Of a stretch of DNA of 64,000 nt, positions 47,773 to 59,873 are shown in pieces (the first letter of the stretch is position 1; each line of letters begins with the position of its first letter). The notes beneath the pieces are model-generated. The model saw only the letters and a program-made list of their open reading frames with translations, made no database searches and was not told the DNA's origin. Position numbers and translations under genes: made by a program. The stretch comes from Calliopum simillimum (lineage: Eukaryota; Arthropoda; Insecta; Diptera; Lauxaniidae): NCBI GenBank assembly GCA_951812925.1, contig OX638369.1, positions 28,942,392 through 29,006,391 of the forward strand, read 5' to 3'.

Positions 47773-49112
47773 TAGGGTGGAGCGAAATTTGTTTTTTGCG
47801 ATTTTCGAAATGGCTCACATGCGAAAAAATGCTCCATAATATTCTTAATAAAAAATGTTATATAGTATTTTTTGATATTTTAATGTTTTGTACTGCCACA
47901 AGGACATAGAAGTTTTGAAAAAAAAAAAAAAAAAATATTGCGTTGAGTTTATTTGTATGGGATAAAGTCAATAAAAGAGCTTAAACGTGTCCAAATTGTG
48001 ATTCTATTATAATATTAACATATTTTAAACAAATTTTAACTCCTTTTTAGTATTAAAAACAGGCATTGTCCTTCGTGATTCCAGCCTTGTTTTGATGAGA
48101 CCATATCTTCTTTCTGAACCACAAACAGCAGCAGCAGCTTCACAAACAATTCGATTTGAGTATGACCTTTTATTCCCTGGCCCATTTCGAATATGAAAAC
48201 ATTAAAAATCTCCATAGAGCCGCGCTCCTCCACATTGTGTACTATAGCAAGTATATTTATGAATTTTATATGAAAAACATAAAAATTATTCTGACAGAAA
48301 ATAATAGTTGCGCTGTTTTATCAATCAACAAAGAAATGGTTTTCTAAAATGTTTAGTCAAAATACATACTTATATGTATGACCCATGAACATTTCTCTAT
48401 AAACTTACCCGAAAATAAACAACTGTGAGCTTAGTTATTGCGAGTTGAAAGTTGTATGTTTTATTCAAAATTTTAGAGGCAAAAAAGGGGCTTATAGCCG
48501 GTTTATTCGCAAGAAGGAGTTGTTTTGATTCACTTCTTCACCTTATCTCACTCACAAGAAGCTAACAAACAAAACCTCATCAAAAATTTTCAGTGCCAAC
48601 ATTTGGAGGTCGATTTAATATTCATGATTTAAAAATACCAAGAAAAAAGGCGCTTAAGCTCGGTTTATTCGCAATAAGGAATTGTTCCGATTAAATTTTC
48701 TTATTTTCCAACTCTGGACAAATTAGCGAACAGGCCTGATCAAAACATTTTAATTTCCAAGACTTCGAGGTAACTATAATATAGGTAATTTAAACATGCC
48801 TCGAAAAAAGGAGCTTAAGCCCAGTTTATTCGCAAGAAGGAAGAGTATGGATTTTAATTTTTATATTTTCCAACTCAGGAGAAGTGGACAAACAAAACCT
48901 CATCAATAAAACTTCAGTGTTCCAACTTTGAGTTTTTCCCCATATTCCCAGGATGTGTTTAAGGTTTGATTGACTTGTGGCAGTACTAAAACTCAAAATT
49001 TTGAAAAAATATTTATACACCTCTAAAAGGTGATTGACGGAGCACTCTTCCGCACTGAGCCGCTTAGAATATGTAAAAATAAAAAATCTCCATAGAGCAA
49101 CGCTCCACCCTA
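47773..49112. mobile_element. 1.34-kb TIR element (TAGGGTGGAGCG termini)
   Basis: TAGGGTGGAGCG starts at 47773 and its exact inverse ends at 49112, both in TA-rich flanks. A near-copy of the right subterminal sequence (ATCTCCATAGAG) occurs internally at about 48209-48234 and again at 49086-49100. Three ~160-bp tandem units marked GGTTTATTCGCAAGAAGGA or variants begin near 48488, 48652 and 48811. Confidence 0.65.
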
Positions 49113-49139
49113 GTATATATACTTATATATGAAAAACAA

Positions 49140-49660
49140 AAATTTGGTTGGAATGGCGCTCCCACGGCTTTAAAATGTTTTCTTTGATGCAAATAAGCAC
49201 TACGTGAAAGTTGATCCATTTCAGAGAATACTTGGTGAATCCCAAACCAGTTTAAAAACCGAAAAGTGGTCCCGCATTTATGCAAAAGATTTATATTTTA
49301 AGACTTAAGATGTTCCAATTCAACGCTAAGTTCGAATCTGCAATTTATTTCTCCATATATTTTGTAAATTCGGAGATTTTGGCCTTTGAGTCTCGTATTT
49401 TAATTTTTTTATCTTAAACGGACAATATCTTCAAAACTACATAGCTTACAGATAAATTAATAACGGGCTCGAAAAGAGCGGCTCAAAATCCATATAAAAA
49501 ATTTAATTTTTCCATATTCATGACCACTTTTCTGTTTTTAAAATGGCTTGGAATGCATCAAGTGCTCCCTGAAATGGATCAAATTTTACATGGTATTTAC
49601 TTACATCAAAGAGAATAATTTGATAGGGTGGAAGCGCTATTCCAAAAATTTTAAAATTTT
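49140..49660. repeat. Palindromic repeat, related to 39115-39330
   Basis: GATCCATTTCAGAGAATACT near 49213 and its diverged inverse near 49555-49580 mark the two arms. Both resemble the single copy at 39115-39330. The minus frame 49064-49285 lies in one arm and is not a gene. Confidence 0.6.
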
Positions 49661-52141
49661 TTAACCTCCTTAATGTATGTAGCTAATCGTATTCAATAGA
49701 TACGAAAATCTCCAATTTATTACATTTAACTAACATAAAAGATATCAAAATATTTGTTCATTGATATCAAAATGCATAAAAGAATTACAAAAAAAGTAAA
49801 GAAATGGAAAATATACAGTGTCTCAAGTATCAGTGTCAGTTGATATCGAGCCAAAATTGTCGGCATTAGAAAAACAAAAGGCAAAAGAACAAGTTTTGTT
49901 AACATTTTCTTAACGAAAACAAAAGAAAAACGTCCAAAATATATGCACGGATAAAGCCAATAAGAGACAGACTCCTGAAATTGGCTTTCTATGCCACCGA
50001 TGCCATCAACGCTCAAGTCAATAACCTTCATTTGATTACAGTTTGGGTCAAACCCTTTTCTTCTTCCTTCATTCCAGATGCATGAAATTCTGATTTGTTG
50101 CAACTGCATTATGGTACATTAATATCATGATGGGTATCTCTTACCTGTTTTTCAAATTTTCTTTTCTTTAATTTTGTTTTTCTACTTATTGTTGTTCTCA
50201 TTAAAAGTATTTGTTGTTAAGGTGCTTGATTGAATTCGGCTACACTTCAGTCTAGACAATACTATGGAGTTCATTGACATATTCCTGTTTTGTTGGTTTT
50301 AATCAACGGCTTGAATTTGAATTAGTAATCAGGTCTCTCATTGATCTTGAGGGCATCTTCAGCATGCTACAAAAGGTGAACACTTAAGTGCTACAACATG
50401 TCATATACCTACACACCTGCAGACCTTTTAATTTATCAAGTGTCATTTTAAACAGTGACAGTTTAATATGGTGTTTTACATTTTGAAAAAATAAAAAAAA
50501 ACTTGAACGAACCATTAATGAATTTTGTAAATTAAAAGATTTGTTCGTTAATCTTTTATCGATTGTTAAATAAATCATTAAAAGTGTTGAATTCGAAAAC
50601 CCTACTATGGTGTTTACATAGAATAGCATTTAAGAAACGAAGTTTTATGTTGTTATTCATAAAATCAATTTGTATACGTAAAATCTATTTAAAATTTTCT
50701 TCAATCCAAATTTAACTTAGCGAAATGCATTTTATAGATATTTCTTTGACATATTTTGGAAAAAAATCTACTAGAAAAGTTTATCTTGTAGCCTGAATAC
50801 GCTTCTATCCCACTGAAAACTTATGTAGTGACTTACGGCTTCTGCGCTGTTTAGCTCTTGTCGTCAATCTTGTGACTAACCATACAAAAAAAAAAAACTA
50901 TTCCTGACGAAATTTATTCATAATCTGCGTACATATCAGAGGTGTAACCAAAGTGGCACCCCGTAACTTTAACAACAGGCATTAAGAGCCATTAATAACA
51001 AAAGAAATGGAAGAAATGAGCAGCTTTAACGACGAGATTTATAGATTCCATCACAGCTACATCTCCAGTGCAATGCGTTTAAGTCTTAGCAGTCCAAGTG
51101 GAACCCCTTTACTTTGACAACTGGCATTAGGTGTTGCTTAAAACATAGCAAATAGAAGAAATAAGAAGAATTCAATGACGAAATTTATAAATCCCATCAC
51201 AACCAAGTCTCCAGTGAAAATGCAGTATTAAATATTAAGCTATTAAAAAATCAATTTCAAGAAAAAGATTCATGTAATTTTTAGAAGTTATTTTTTCAAG
51301 ATCTCTCATTGCAAGTGCTTTTAGATATATTTCTTAAAAGTATGGTACATCAACTACTATTGTTGAATACAAAATACAGCATTTACAGTACTACTTAGAG
51401 TAAAAATCACACACAGATCATATTTTTTCACTTAATGAACCGAAAGTGTGATATACGAAGCACATAATAAGGATAACAGCAATTAAATACTTAAAAATTT
51501 CATTCGACAAGAGATCAGTCATATTTTTCGACACAATTAATGAATGCAAAACAATGAATTTAATGAAATTTCAGTTAAACACATACATATGCATAAGCGC
51601 ACATGCAGAGTCACACATTGACACCATTCATCAGACGCAGACACACACACACATATTGTCACGTGCAGCATTTGCTTAATTAAGGATATAAATAATAAAA
51701 TGAATGCAATGGTATATGTGAATGAAAAGTAGTGGGCGTTTCATTAATAATACAGGTAGGTATAGGCAGAGACAGGTAGAAAAATTGTGCATGCATTTTT
51801 ATATAAATGCATATGACAGTCATGTGTGCGAGTTTATGTTTACTGTGTGTCTGTGTGACACTGCATGTTAATGTGTTGATGTATGTTTTGGCATATTACA
51901 CGGTAACTCCATTTTTGCATTCAGGCCATTGACATTTTTTTACTTGTTTTCATCTCGATCTATTTGCATTTTATGGTTTTTTATGGTTGCTTTTGTAGCT
52001 TTGTGGAACAGAGGAGTTAAAAAAGAAGGCCATTCAGAACCAAAATTATGAAAACAACTTGTATATGGTTGAATATAATATAAAGCTATAGAGTGAAAAA
52101 TCTGTTGATGTTTATTTTGTGCAATCAGAATACATATATAT
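49661..52141. other. Mostly unrecognised, with one tandem duplication
   Basis: A ~148-bp duplication lies at about 50945-51225 (AGTGGCACCCCGTAACTTTA and AGTGGAACCCCTTTACTTTG mark the two copies). CA-type runs occur near 51640-51655. A 127-codon minus frame (49726-50109) has hydrophobic stretches but no recognisable domain and is not claimed. Confidence 0.45.
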
Positions 52142-53332
52142 AGTTGTGCTCGAAAAAATAGTAGTGATACTACCGGTTGTTTTTGTCATATCTAACTGAT
52201 TATTTGAAATTTCAATATTTTTTTTTACCAATTTGTAACGCTATGAAAGCATAATAAGAAAACCTACTACTTTCAGTTTTTACGTACTTGGTCTAATTTT
52301 TATTTGAAAAAATCGCAGTTGAGCTGGTTTTTGTGTGATCAAAATAATAAAAGTGTATGTGAAAATTTTGTCAAAAAATTAGAATAAACCGAATATTCCA
52401 AACAAAAAAGGTATTATTATAATCAGTTATCAGTTTCTCATCGGCGTGAAACAAAAACTTTTCCAAAAATGGGACGAGGCAAGCATTGCAGTTCTGAGCG
52501 GCGTGCACTTATAAAAAAATTGATTTCGCAGGGCAAAACTTACAAGGAAGTGGAAAATTTAGTACGTTGTTCACCGACGATGGTTCGAAATGCTATCACG
52601 TTCACCCCACGCCTTGAAAAACGCTGCCGACCTCATATAATCTCCAAGAAAGAAGAAAATCGTGTGGTGAGATACTCAAGACTAAATCCTTTTGCGAGCT
52701 CTTCTAAGATAAAGGATGAACTTAAAGTCAATGCCAGTACACAAACACTACGAAGATATTTGCTTGAAAATAATTTGGCAGCACATAGCCCAAGAAAAGT
52801 TCCGCTTCTAAACAAAAAACATGTAGCGGCAAGAATAAAATTCGCTCAAAAACACATCGACTGGCCAGTTCAGAAATGGAATATGTTATGGGCTGATGAT
52901 GCTAGCGACCAAATGCCACTGAATTGGGTCTTTCAACAGGACAACGATGCCAAGCACACTAGTAAAGTCGCCAAACAACGGTTTCAGGCCAACAACATAA
53001 ATGTTCTTGAATTGCCCGCCTAGTCGCCAGACCTGAATCCCATCGAGAACCTATGGTGCGACGTGAAGAATGCAATCGCCCAATGTCGACCGACCAATGT
53101 TTCGCAACTTTAGGAAACAGTTAAAGACTCCTGGAAATCCATACCTGTCCAAGGATGCCAAAATCTTGTGCAGTCGATGCCAAAGCGCTGTGTTTGTGTT
53201 ATTGCAAATAAACGCCATGCAACTAAATACTAATGATAACGTTGTGTTTAAAATAACCCATAATTTAAAAATCGTGGCTATTTTGCAAAAGCTACACGAC
53301 TGCAAAGTTACCACTACTATTAATTTGAGCAG
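52142..53332 (+). mobile_element. Tc1-like element, internally deleted
   Basis: The imperfect TIR GTTGTGCTCGAAAAAATAGT (near 52143) pairs with CACTACTATTAATTTGAGCA (53312-53331). The left end abuts a TA repeat, consistent with TA target choice. The transposase relic lies at 52469-53233. The right terminus has mutated, so its exact end is approximate. Confidence 0.8.
52469..53233 (+). pseudogene. Tc1-family DD34E transposase with internal deletion and two stops
   Basis: The N-terminal 145 residues are intact: MGRGKHCSSERRALIKK, then a helix-turn-helix region (GKTYKEVENLVRCSPTMVRN) and the second DNA-binding part. After NMLWADDAS, which carries the first catalytic Asp, the frame jumps to LNWVFQQDNDAKHTS, so roughly 75-80 residues of the core are missing. 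QQD to the Glu of NPIENLW leaves 34 residues between, the DD34E spacing. In-frame TAG codons replace a normally conserved residue after LELPA (53022-53024) and another after NVSQL. The frame then reaches TAA at 53231-53233. It is inactive; it could bind its TIRs if the truncated N-terminal protein were made. Confidence 0.9.
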
Positions 53333-53422
53333 CCAAATTTTAAGAACTTGTGAAAACTTTAATTTTTTTATCCCAACTGCCTTGAAATCTTGTTAATTAT
53401 TTTTTTAATTTCTTTTTAGGAT

Positions 53423-54064
53423 AGGGGAACTGATGCTATTGTGGTATAGCTAACCGTTAGATCAATTTCAGCCAAATTTTGTTATGCTGATTATTGAAGT
53501 ATTGGCTACAGAATATATTTCAATAAAATGTGTGCAATTTCATTATAAAAAGTTATTGAGCAAAATCTGAAAAAAGTCAAAAAAGCAGTTTTCAAAAAGT
53601 TGACAGGTAATGTGGTATATATGGCGGAGCAATGTGGTATATATACTGATGAGTACTTGTAAAGTAGGCTGGTAAACTGGTACATATAAGTAGGGTATTG
53701 TGGTATACTTAACCATACAACCAAATATAAAGATTGAAAGGTATGAAATAAGTTCATAATAACATTTATATTGGTTCTAAAACTTATAGTTCTTATTAAA
53801 AGATAAACAGCCATCAAATAATGTTACGAATTTAAAAAAATGTTCATATACCACATTAGCGAAGCCCGACTATACCACACTGGCCAATTTTTAGAAATTA
53901 CAAAATTGTAAAAATTAAATTGGAAACTTTGTGAATTTAGATAATTTAATTGAATATAAATTAAACTTCTCCAAAAAGCAACTTTTTCTCTACAAAATTT
54001 TTTTGCAAAAAATGCGCAAAAATACATCGACCACATGCGATTTACGTTTCGTTCAACTGACATC
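53423..54064. mobile_element. Probable TIR element (AGGGGAACTG start) running toward the assembly gap
   Basis: AGGGGAACTGATGCTATTG begins at 53423. TGTGGTATA occurs rightward at 53440, 53611, 53633 and 53699, and inverted at 53847 and 53871. No opposite terminus was found before the N-run, so the right limit is arbitrary. Resemblance to the other AGGG-type elements is the basis for the call. Confidence 0.45.
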
Positions 54065-54264
54065 NNNNNNNNNNNNNNNNNNNNNNNNNNNNNNNNNNNN
54101 NNNNNNNNNNNNNNNNNNNNNNNNNNNNNNNNNNNNNNNNNNNNNNNNNNNNNNNNNNNNNNNNNNNNNNNNNNNNNNNNNNNNNNNNNNNNNNNNNNNN
54201 NNNNNNNNNNNNNNNNNNNNNNNNNNNNNNNNNNNNNNNNNNNNNNNNNNNNNNNNNNNNNNNN
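54065..54264. other. Assembly gap of 200 N
   Basis: There are exactly 200 undetermined bases, a round number suggesting a placeholder length. Frames that appear to cross it are artefacts. Confidence 0.99.
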
Positions 54265-55832
54265 CGTAGACTGTGCAGTGCATGTAATGCAAATACCATG
54301 AAAAATGGAAGGAGTCAAAAATTTTGCAGCAGGTAGGAACAGATATAACTTCAGCAGCAGCGTCAACAACAAAAACAACAACAACAACATAAACAACACA
54401 ACATGAACTGTTCACCACTAAACGACGAAAGTACGCAAAAATGACAAGACTAAAGGATCAAAGGACTAAAATACGAAAGAACATACACAGATGGACGAAC
54501 AGTAGCGATGGCAGTAGAAATGGAAGTGATAAACAGAAAAAGTGAACGCTTGCCAAAATGAATGAACTCGGAGTTTTCACAACTCGAACAAAAAGAGGAA
54601 AAAAGAAAAATTGCAATTTCCAACAAAAAAAGGGGGGAAAAGCAGATTTATACTGATAGATGTATTGAAGTAACGAAAATCCTCTACAACAACGACAACA
54701 AATAAACAAACGGCAATAATGACACCAACAAAAGCAACAGAAGGAACAACAACAACAACAGATGACTTCTGTTGGCAATGTATTTTCATTATCATCACCA
54801 TCGTCATCATCATCATCACGCACATGATGAAAATGAATCCATGCGATGATGCCGTCCAATGATATTTATTTTTGTTTTTATTTTCCATTTTTTTTCACAA
54901 TTCCTTTCTGCTTACATTTGGCAACACTGTAACGTATTGTTTGCACGATTACACCTAGTGACATCAAAAATACACCGCGTGTGCTGCAGCAGCATTTTAT
55001 GCTTTTCGTTAGCATTTCCAATGATAAAGTGCTGCTGCACTGCTCTGTTTGTTGGCTGAATGCAGCTTAAAAACACTGGGTTAAAACTCAGATTATTACA
55101 CTTTTGTTGTTATTGTTGCTGATGATGATGAATGCTTCACATTGTTGCTTTTTTGGTGGCAATATGCTCTCGCGCGCGCTTTAAATGAAGAATGATGAAA
55201 CATCGCGTTGTACTGGTTCTGCTGCTCATCATTCATCAGCAATTTTTCTTCGGTTATTTCGCTTGATGCGATTTTTATTGTTCGTAGGTGTGATGGAATG
55301 TCCTTTGGTTGATTGGACTTTGAAGGATTAATCGCGCGCTGGAGCGGAGGAGCATAAATGTGATAACATGCAAGGGATAACTTTCATTATGTCAGGTGCG
55401 TTGTTTGAACTTTCAGTGCTGATGTGATATCTGTTATGCTGTGCGGAGCAAAAATACTTGGAACTATTGCAGAAAAAGAACTTTACAGATGCAGTAAGCA
55501 GCGAAAAAAATTTATTTTTGCATGATAACCGTCATAACAATAGATGTGTAATTTACTGGAAAATAGACTTCTTTATACTAGGATGCGCTGATTTTGTATA
55601 AGCAAAATATAATCATTCCAAAACTGACTCAAAAGTTAAAGAGAATCTTAAACTTTTTGCTTCAGCTTTTTTTAATATTTTTGGACTTTTTGATATTATA
55701 GCATTTTTCAACTTGCATCCTGTCCCGTCTAATATTATTCAGTATATTTCGGAATTCTTCATATTATTAAATGGAGCTTACCAACTTCCTGAAGCTTTTT
55801 TTTTTTTTTTTGTTCTTCTTTTCAACACACTA
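54265..55832. other. Non-coding stretch with CAA and ATC microsatellites
   Basis: CAA-type runs occur near 54365-54400 and 54746-54762, and an ATC run near 54787-54818. Frames over these on the minus strand are low complexity. No gene was recognised. Confidence 0.5.
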
Positions 55833-56166
55833 ATGCCCCAGGCAGACGACAGCTTTAATCTAGATTATAGACGAAATAATGTAAAACTTTTTATTGCATG
55901 ATTTTAGACATTTTTTAAACACATATTTCATAGGCATTGACTAAAAGATAATTTCCCAATTCATGGTCCAAAAAATTCTTAAACATCAAAAACAAGATAA
56001 ATAGTGAGTTAAGCTAATTAAAATTTTTTGGACCCTGAATTGGGAAATTTTCTTTTAGTCAATGCCTATGAAATATGTGTTTAAAAAATGCCTACAATCA
56101 TGCAACAAAAAGATTCACATTATTGCGTCTATAATCTAGATTAGAACTGTTGTCTGTCTGGGCCAT
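55833..56166. mobile_element. 334-bp palindromic MITE, copy 1 (ATGCCCCAG termini)
   Basis: Ends ATGCCCCAGGCAGACGAC and, inverted, ATGGCCCAGACAGACAAC are flanked by TA on both sides (55831-55832 and 56167-56168). The arms share CATAGGCATTGACTAAAAGA and its inverse. A second copy lies at 60807-61134. A TA duplication would fit a Tc1/mariner-type MITE. Confidence 0.75.
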
Positions 56167-58229
56167 TATGCTAACATTTTTTTTAATCAGCTTAATAAAT
56201 TTAATAGCATATATTTTGGCTCCATTTTTCATAAATTACATGAAATATACTTTAGTTACTTCATAATCTTATTGCACTTTAATTAAATGACACATGTTAA
56301 GAAACACAAAGTTGCAGCTTAAAAAACGAGCTCCCAAATTTTAAGAACCCTTAAGTGAATTAACTGAAATATCAACTGGCTTAAACCCGCTATGATAACA
56401 AAAAAACATTTTGTTACCGCAACAATGTTGACGTCAACACGCGTTTACTTGCAGATGAGTCCATGTGCTGCTTGTGTTTATCTTATGCGAGTAGTTAGTT
56501 ATCTTGTCTACAGCGCGTGGACCGTCACGGGAACTGTTTATCAAGTTGATCTGGGGTTAAAACCAGCAGCATTTACTTGCACATGCAGCTCACAGAAAAA
56601 TATAAAATATCATGACACTAAAACATACAGTGGTGGCGAGAAATATGCCTTTAGTAACTTAACTCTTCCTAAAAGTATGCTATACTTTTTTCCTACTTTC
56701 AACTTTGTAGAGATTTGGCCAATCTCTAGTCATTAAACAAATAACCAAGTGGGCAAATTGTCGCTTTGGATCAAAGGAATCATTTTTAGTTCATTTCCAT
56801 ATAAAACTTCGTGTCATTGGAGGGCTCATAAGTTTGCAGCATTGCTTTACAATTGTTTGGTTGTAAACTGATAATTTATTTCAAAGGTTTTAAGCTCCAC
56901 TTACTGCCACAAAGGTGTTTGTCTTCAGCCACGAATAATTTTTTTAAACTTAAGTTAATTTTTATAAAACATATAGATATAAACAAAAAGCAAATAGAAA
57001 AAGAAGAAAATTGTGTTATATATATTATTTTAATCTAAGTAAATATTTGCAACCAACACACAGCGGTGCCATTAAATGAGCTTGCAAAAAAGTCCTTATG
57101 ATTCATAGTGCGCCTTCATTTATGTAAAAATATGTGTACTGTACTTGTATGTATGTCTGTGGCCTGAAAGATTCTGAAATGTCTAATTTTTTTAGAAACC
57201 ACCTGCTTAGCACGATTGCATTCGCTGTGTATGTAAAAGTGTTGTTTTTGCAAAGGTGCGTTCGTTGACTTCATGCATGCATGCGCAACAAACGCGTTCA
57301 TTGCGGTCAGCCTGTGTTTGTACATGTTGTCATGCCGTATATAGAACGACCACTTCCGGTTTTTGTGCCGCCATGACAGGTTGTTCACAAACACAGCTGT
57401 TGCTTTGTTTTATGTAGGTGCACAAATAGCTAAGTGCCTAGTAGGAAAATTGATAATTTGTCGAAATGAAGAAAAACATCAAGCACCTATGGGAAAACTA
57501 ATTTGTGGAGCAAAAAAACACAAAAATTATAGATGTAAAGCGCAAAAAATCGAAGAATATTGGAACGCAATGATTGAGCTTCAAAGAGATTGATAATGTT
57601 AAAAAATATTAAAAATGTGGTATCGAAAAAACAAAAAAAAAAAAAAAGTCTGATTTATAGAAAAATTCTATGAAAATCTAAAGGTATCAAAGAACATTGT
57701 ATGTATGTATGTATTCTCCTTTAACTCCTAGGAGGAGCATAGGGCCAATGCCCTAAAAAACATTGAAAAAAGTTAAAAGTTATCGAATATTGTCAAAAGA
57801 AACTCTGTAGAATTCAAATTACATAGGTAGGTATTATTTGTTTTAAGATTCTTTGTTCGACTTTTTCAATATTTGAATAGCTTATTGATGAAGGGCTTCT
57901 TATCACTGCAAGTAAACCTATGAAAGAACAAAAGAAATTTTTCTATATTATTCTTTGTCTCTCATAAGGTAAAAATTTATTCAAACATCAAATTTCTGTT
58001 GGAATTAGAACCAGACTTGAGCTCATTCATAGGCTTACGACATAAGTAAGTGTGTGAATTTACATGTATTGATTATGCTCGACAACCCTCATCCCTTAGG
58101 AAAATATCGAACAACAAAATGTGTATGTTGTCTTTGGTTGAGTAATGGACAACACATTTCCGAAAATTTTTACAATATGCCCGAATAAGACATATTGAAA
58201 TATAGAGATTTGTTTACGCTTTACATTTA
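56167..58229. other. Non-coding stretch, nothing certain
   Basis: A TGTATGTATG run lies near 57700-57712, followed by CTCCTAGGAGGAGCATAGGG near 57727. Frames at 56392-56736 (114 codons) and 57363-57593 (76 codons) have no recognisable domain; they are not claimed. Confidence 0.4.
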
Positions 58230-58365
58230 ACTGAAGTATTTGAAACAAAAAAATTTAAGACTAAATTTTCTTTACCGTACCTACGTTGATTTAATTTTGA
58301 CACTGAAATACAATATTTTGTTTTATTTGAGTAGAATAAAACTTAATTCTAACAAATACTTCAGT
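58230..58365. mobile_element. Small MITE, copy 2 (ACTGAAGTATTTG termini)
   Basis: ACTGAAGTATTTG and ACAAATACTTCAGT form inverted ends, as in the copy at 13823-13960; both contain ATTTTGACACTGAAA internally. TTA lies on each side (58227-58229 and 58366-58368), a possible 3-bp duplication. Confidence 0.65.
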
Positions 58366-59008
58366 TTACTGCATTTTATACAAACAAGAACTTCAGGTTA
58401 GTGAACGTGCAAGTGGTAACACTGCATAAAATGGTAACACTAGCAAATTGCAATGCATTGGCAACCCAGGATTGATAGAAGTTTTCATATATTGTCGCGA
58501 GAGAGAGAGAGGGAGCTTAGACAAAAAAAAAGTCCACAGAAGAGAGCAAAAACTACTTTTGTCATGCAGCATTTAGTAATGAACACTACAACTACAGTAT
58601 ATGCACTGAACTGAACTGAACTGGTGTTTTGAATATCGTTTTCACTACTGGGTAATTTTGGCTCTAATGCTATTACACAAACAAACATTAGACTTGTTCC
58701 AAAAAAAAAAAAAAAAAAAGAGGAAGATTTTGAAAACTGCACGATTAAATAGATACACCTGAAAGTCTGAAAAATGAGCCAATATTTTTTTTTTAATTTT
58801 TTCAAAAACAATGTTTTAATGTGCCAAAAAGTCTATAAAAATGTTTCATGAAAAACTTCACTAGAACTCACCAACGACAAGAGATCTTTATAGTTTGAAG
58901 TCCGACCCCTTAATTATAGAATTTATCCCATTCTGATTTTATTATGACCTCAAAATGCGCAGAATGAGTCACGCAATATCTCAAAATTTTCGTCATAATT
59001 CAAGGTAT
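58366..59008. other. Non-coding stretch with GA and A runs
   Basis: A GA run lies near 58498-58512 and an A-run near 58700-58718. No repeat family or gene was recognised. Confidence 0.45.
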
Positions 59009-59873
59009 AGGGTGAGGGAGGGATATATGGACCACCGATCTTTCTTTTTAAAATAAAACTCAAAATACATAAAACAATACAATTAATTTCATTTCATTAA
59101 TTAAAGGAAGCAGTTATTTCTAATTCACTTTTAGATGCATATCTCATCAGGATAAAGAAAAAAAAAAAAAATTAAAAAACTGAAAATACTAAAAATGAAG
59201 ATAAAAGAAGTGTTAAGTTATATGGACTATGTAGTCCATATTGCCCCACATATTTATTTGGTACAGAAGTTGCATACAAAAATGTCACTTCCACATCCCA
59301 AACCTTTCCACGGCGATCTTTTAACTAAAGGGTATTACAGTGTATGCATTTTTCATCTTCCTTTCCTTAGGGATTTTTGAATTCCGAATCATCACCATCA
59401 GACTCGTCATGAAAACTGCAACTATATTCTCCATCTAAAGAAGATGACAAATACATTTGTTTTTGAGGCTTTTTTCCTTGGTGGTCCATATTGCCCGCAG
59501 CACGTGTTGGTGAATTAAATGGTTTTTTATTAAAAACTCTTGTGGTTAATGAACTAATTTGTGCTAATAACTTATAAATTGTATTCACTGACTATATATA
59601 ATTATATATTATAATTAATAATTTATTTAAAAACACGTTGTCTTTAAAGAGAAATAATGAAATTTACTCACTAGAAAAAAATTTTCACTAAACTCTTTTT
59701 TTGAAAAAAACAACTTTACAGAAACATGCGCCTTCACCGAAAGCTGAAATTGCACTAATATAAGGTATTGGCGTAAAATTTGAACATTGCTAACGGTAAA
59801 TCCTATGCACGCAATCGAAAATATCCGTGTGGTCCATATTACCAGCGTAATCCATATTTCCTTTCCTTACCCT
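59009..59873. mobile_element. 865-bp TIR element with repeated GGTCCATATTGCC motif
   Basis: AGGGTGAGGGAGGGATATAT (59009) and, inverted, AGGGTAAGGAAAGGAAATAT (ending 59873) are the termini. GTCCATATTGCCC or close variants occur at 59233, 59483, 59831 and near 59847, with the inverse near the left end at 59024. The minus frame 59367-59588 contains MDHQGKKPQ and an acidic tail DESDGDDSEF; it could be a coding relic, but no family is recognisable. Confidence 0.55.

Noticed and set aside
49726..50109. A 127-codon minus-strand membrane protein
   Set aside because: The hydrophobic composition follows from AT-rich sequence; there is no recognisable domain, and start and splice context are unsupported.
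53824..54418. Frames of 85-191 codons across the N-run
   Set aside because: Most of their length is undetermined bases in an assembly gap.
56392..56736. A 114-codon host gene exon
   Set aside because: No domain, no clear start context and no flanking splice sites that could be argued from sequence alone.
57727..57760. 3' end of a non-LTR retrotransposon (CTCCTAGGAGGAGC string)
   Set aside because: The string is suggestive of fly repeats, but no coding part, poly(A) tail or target duplication was found.
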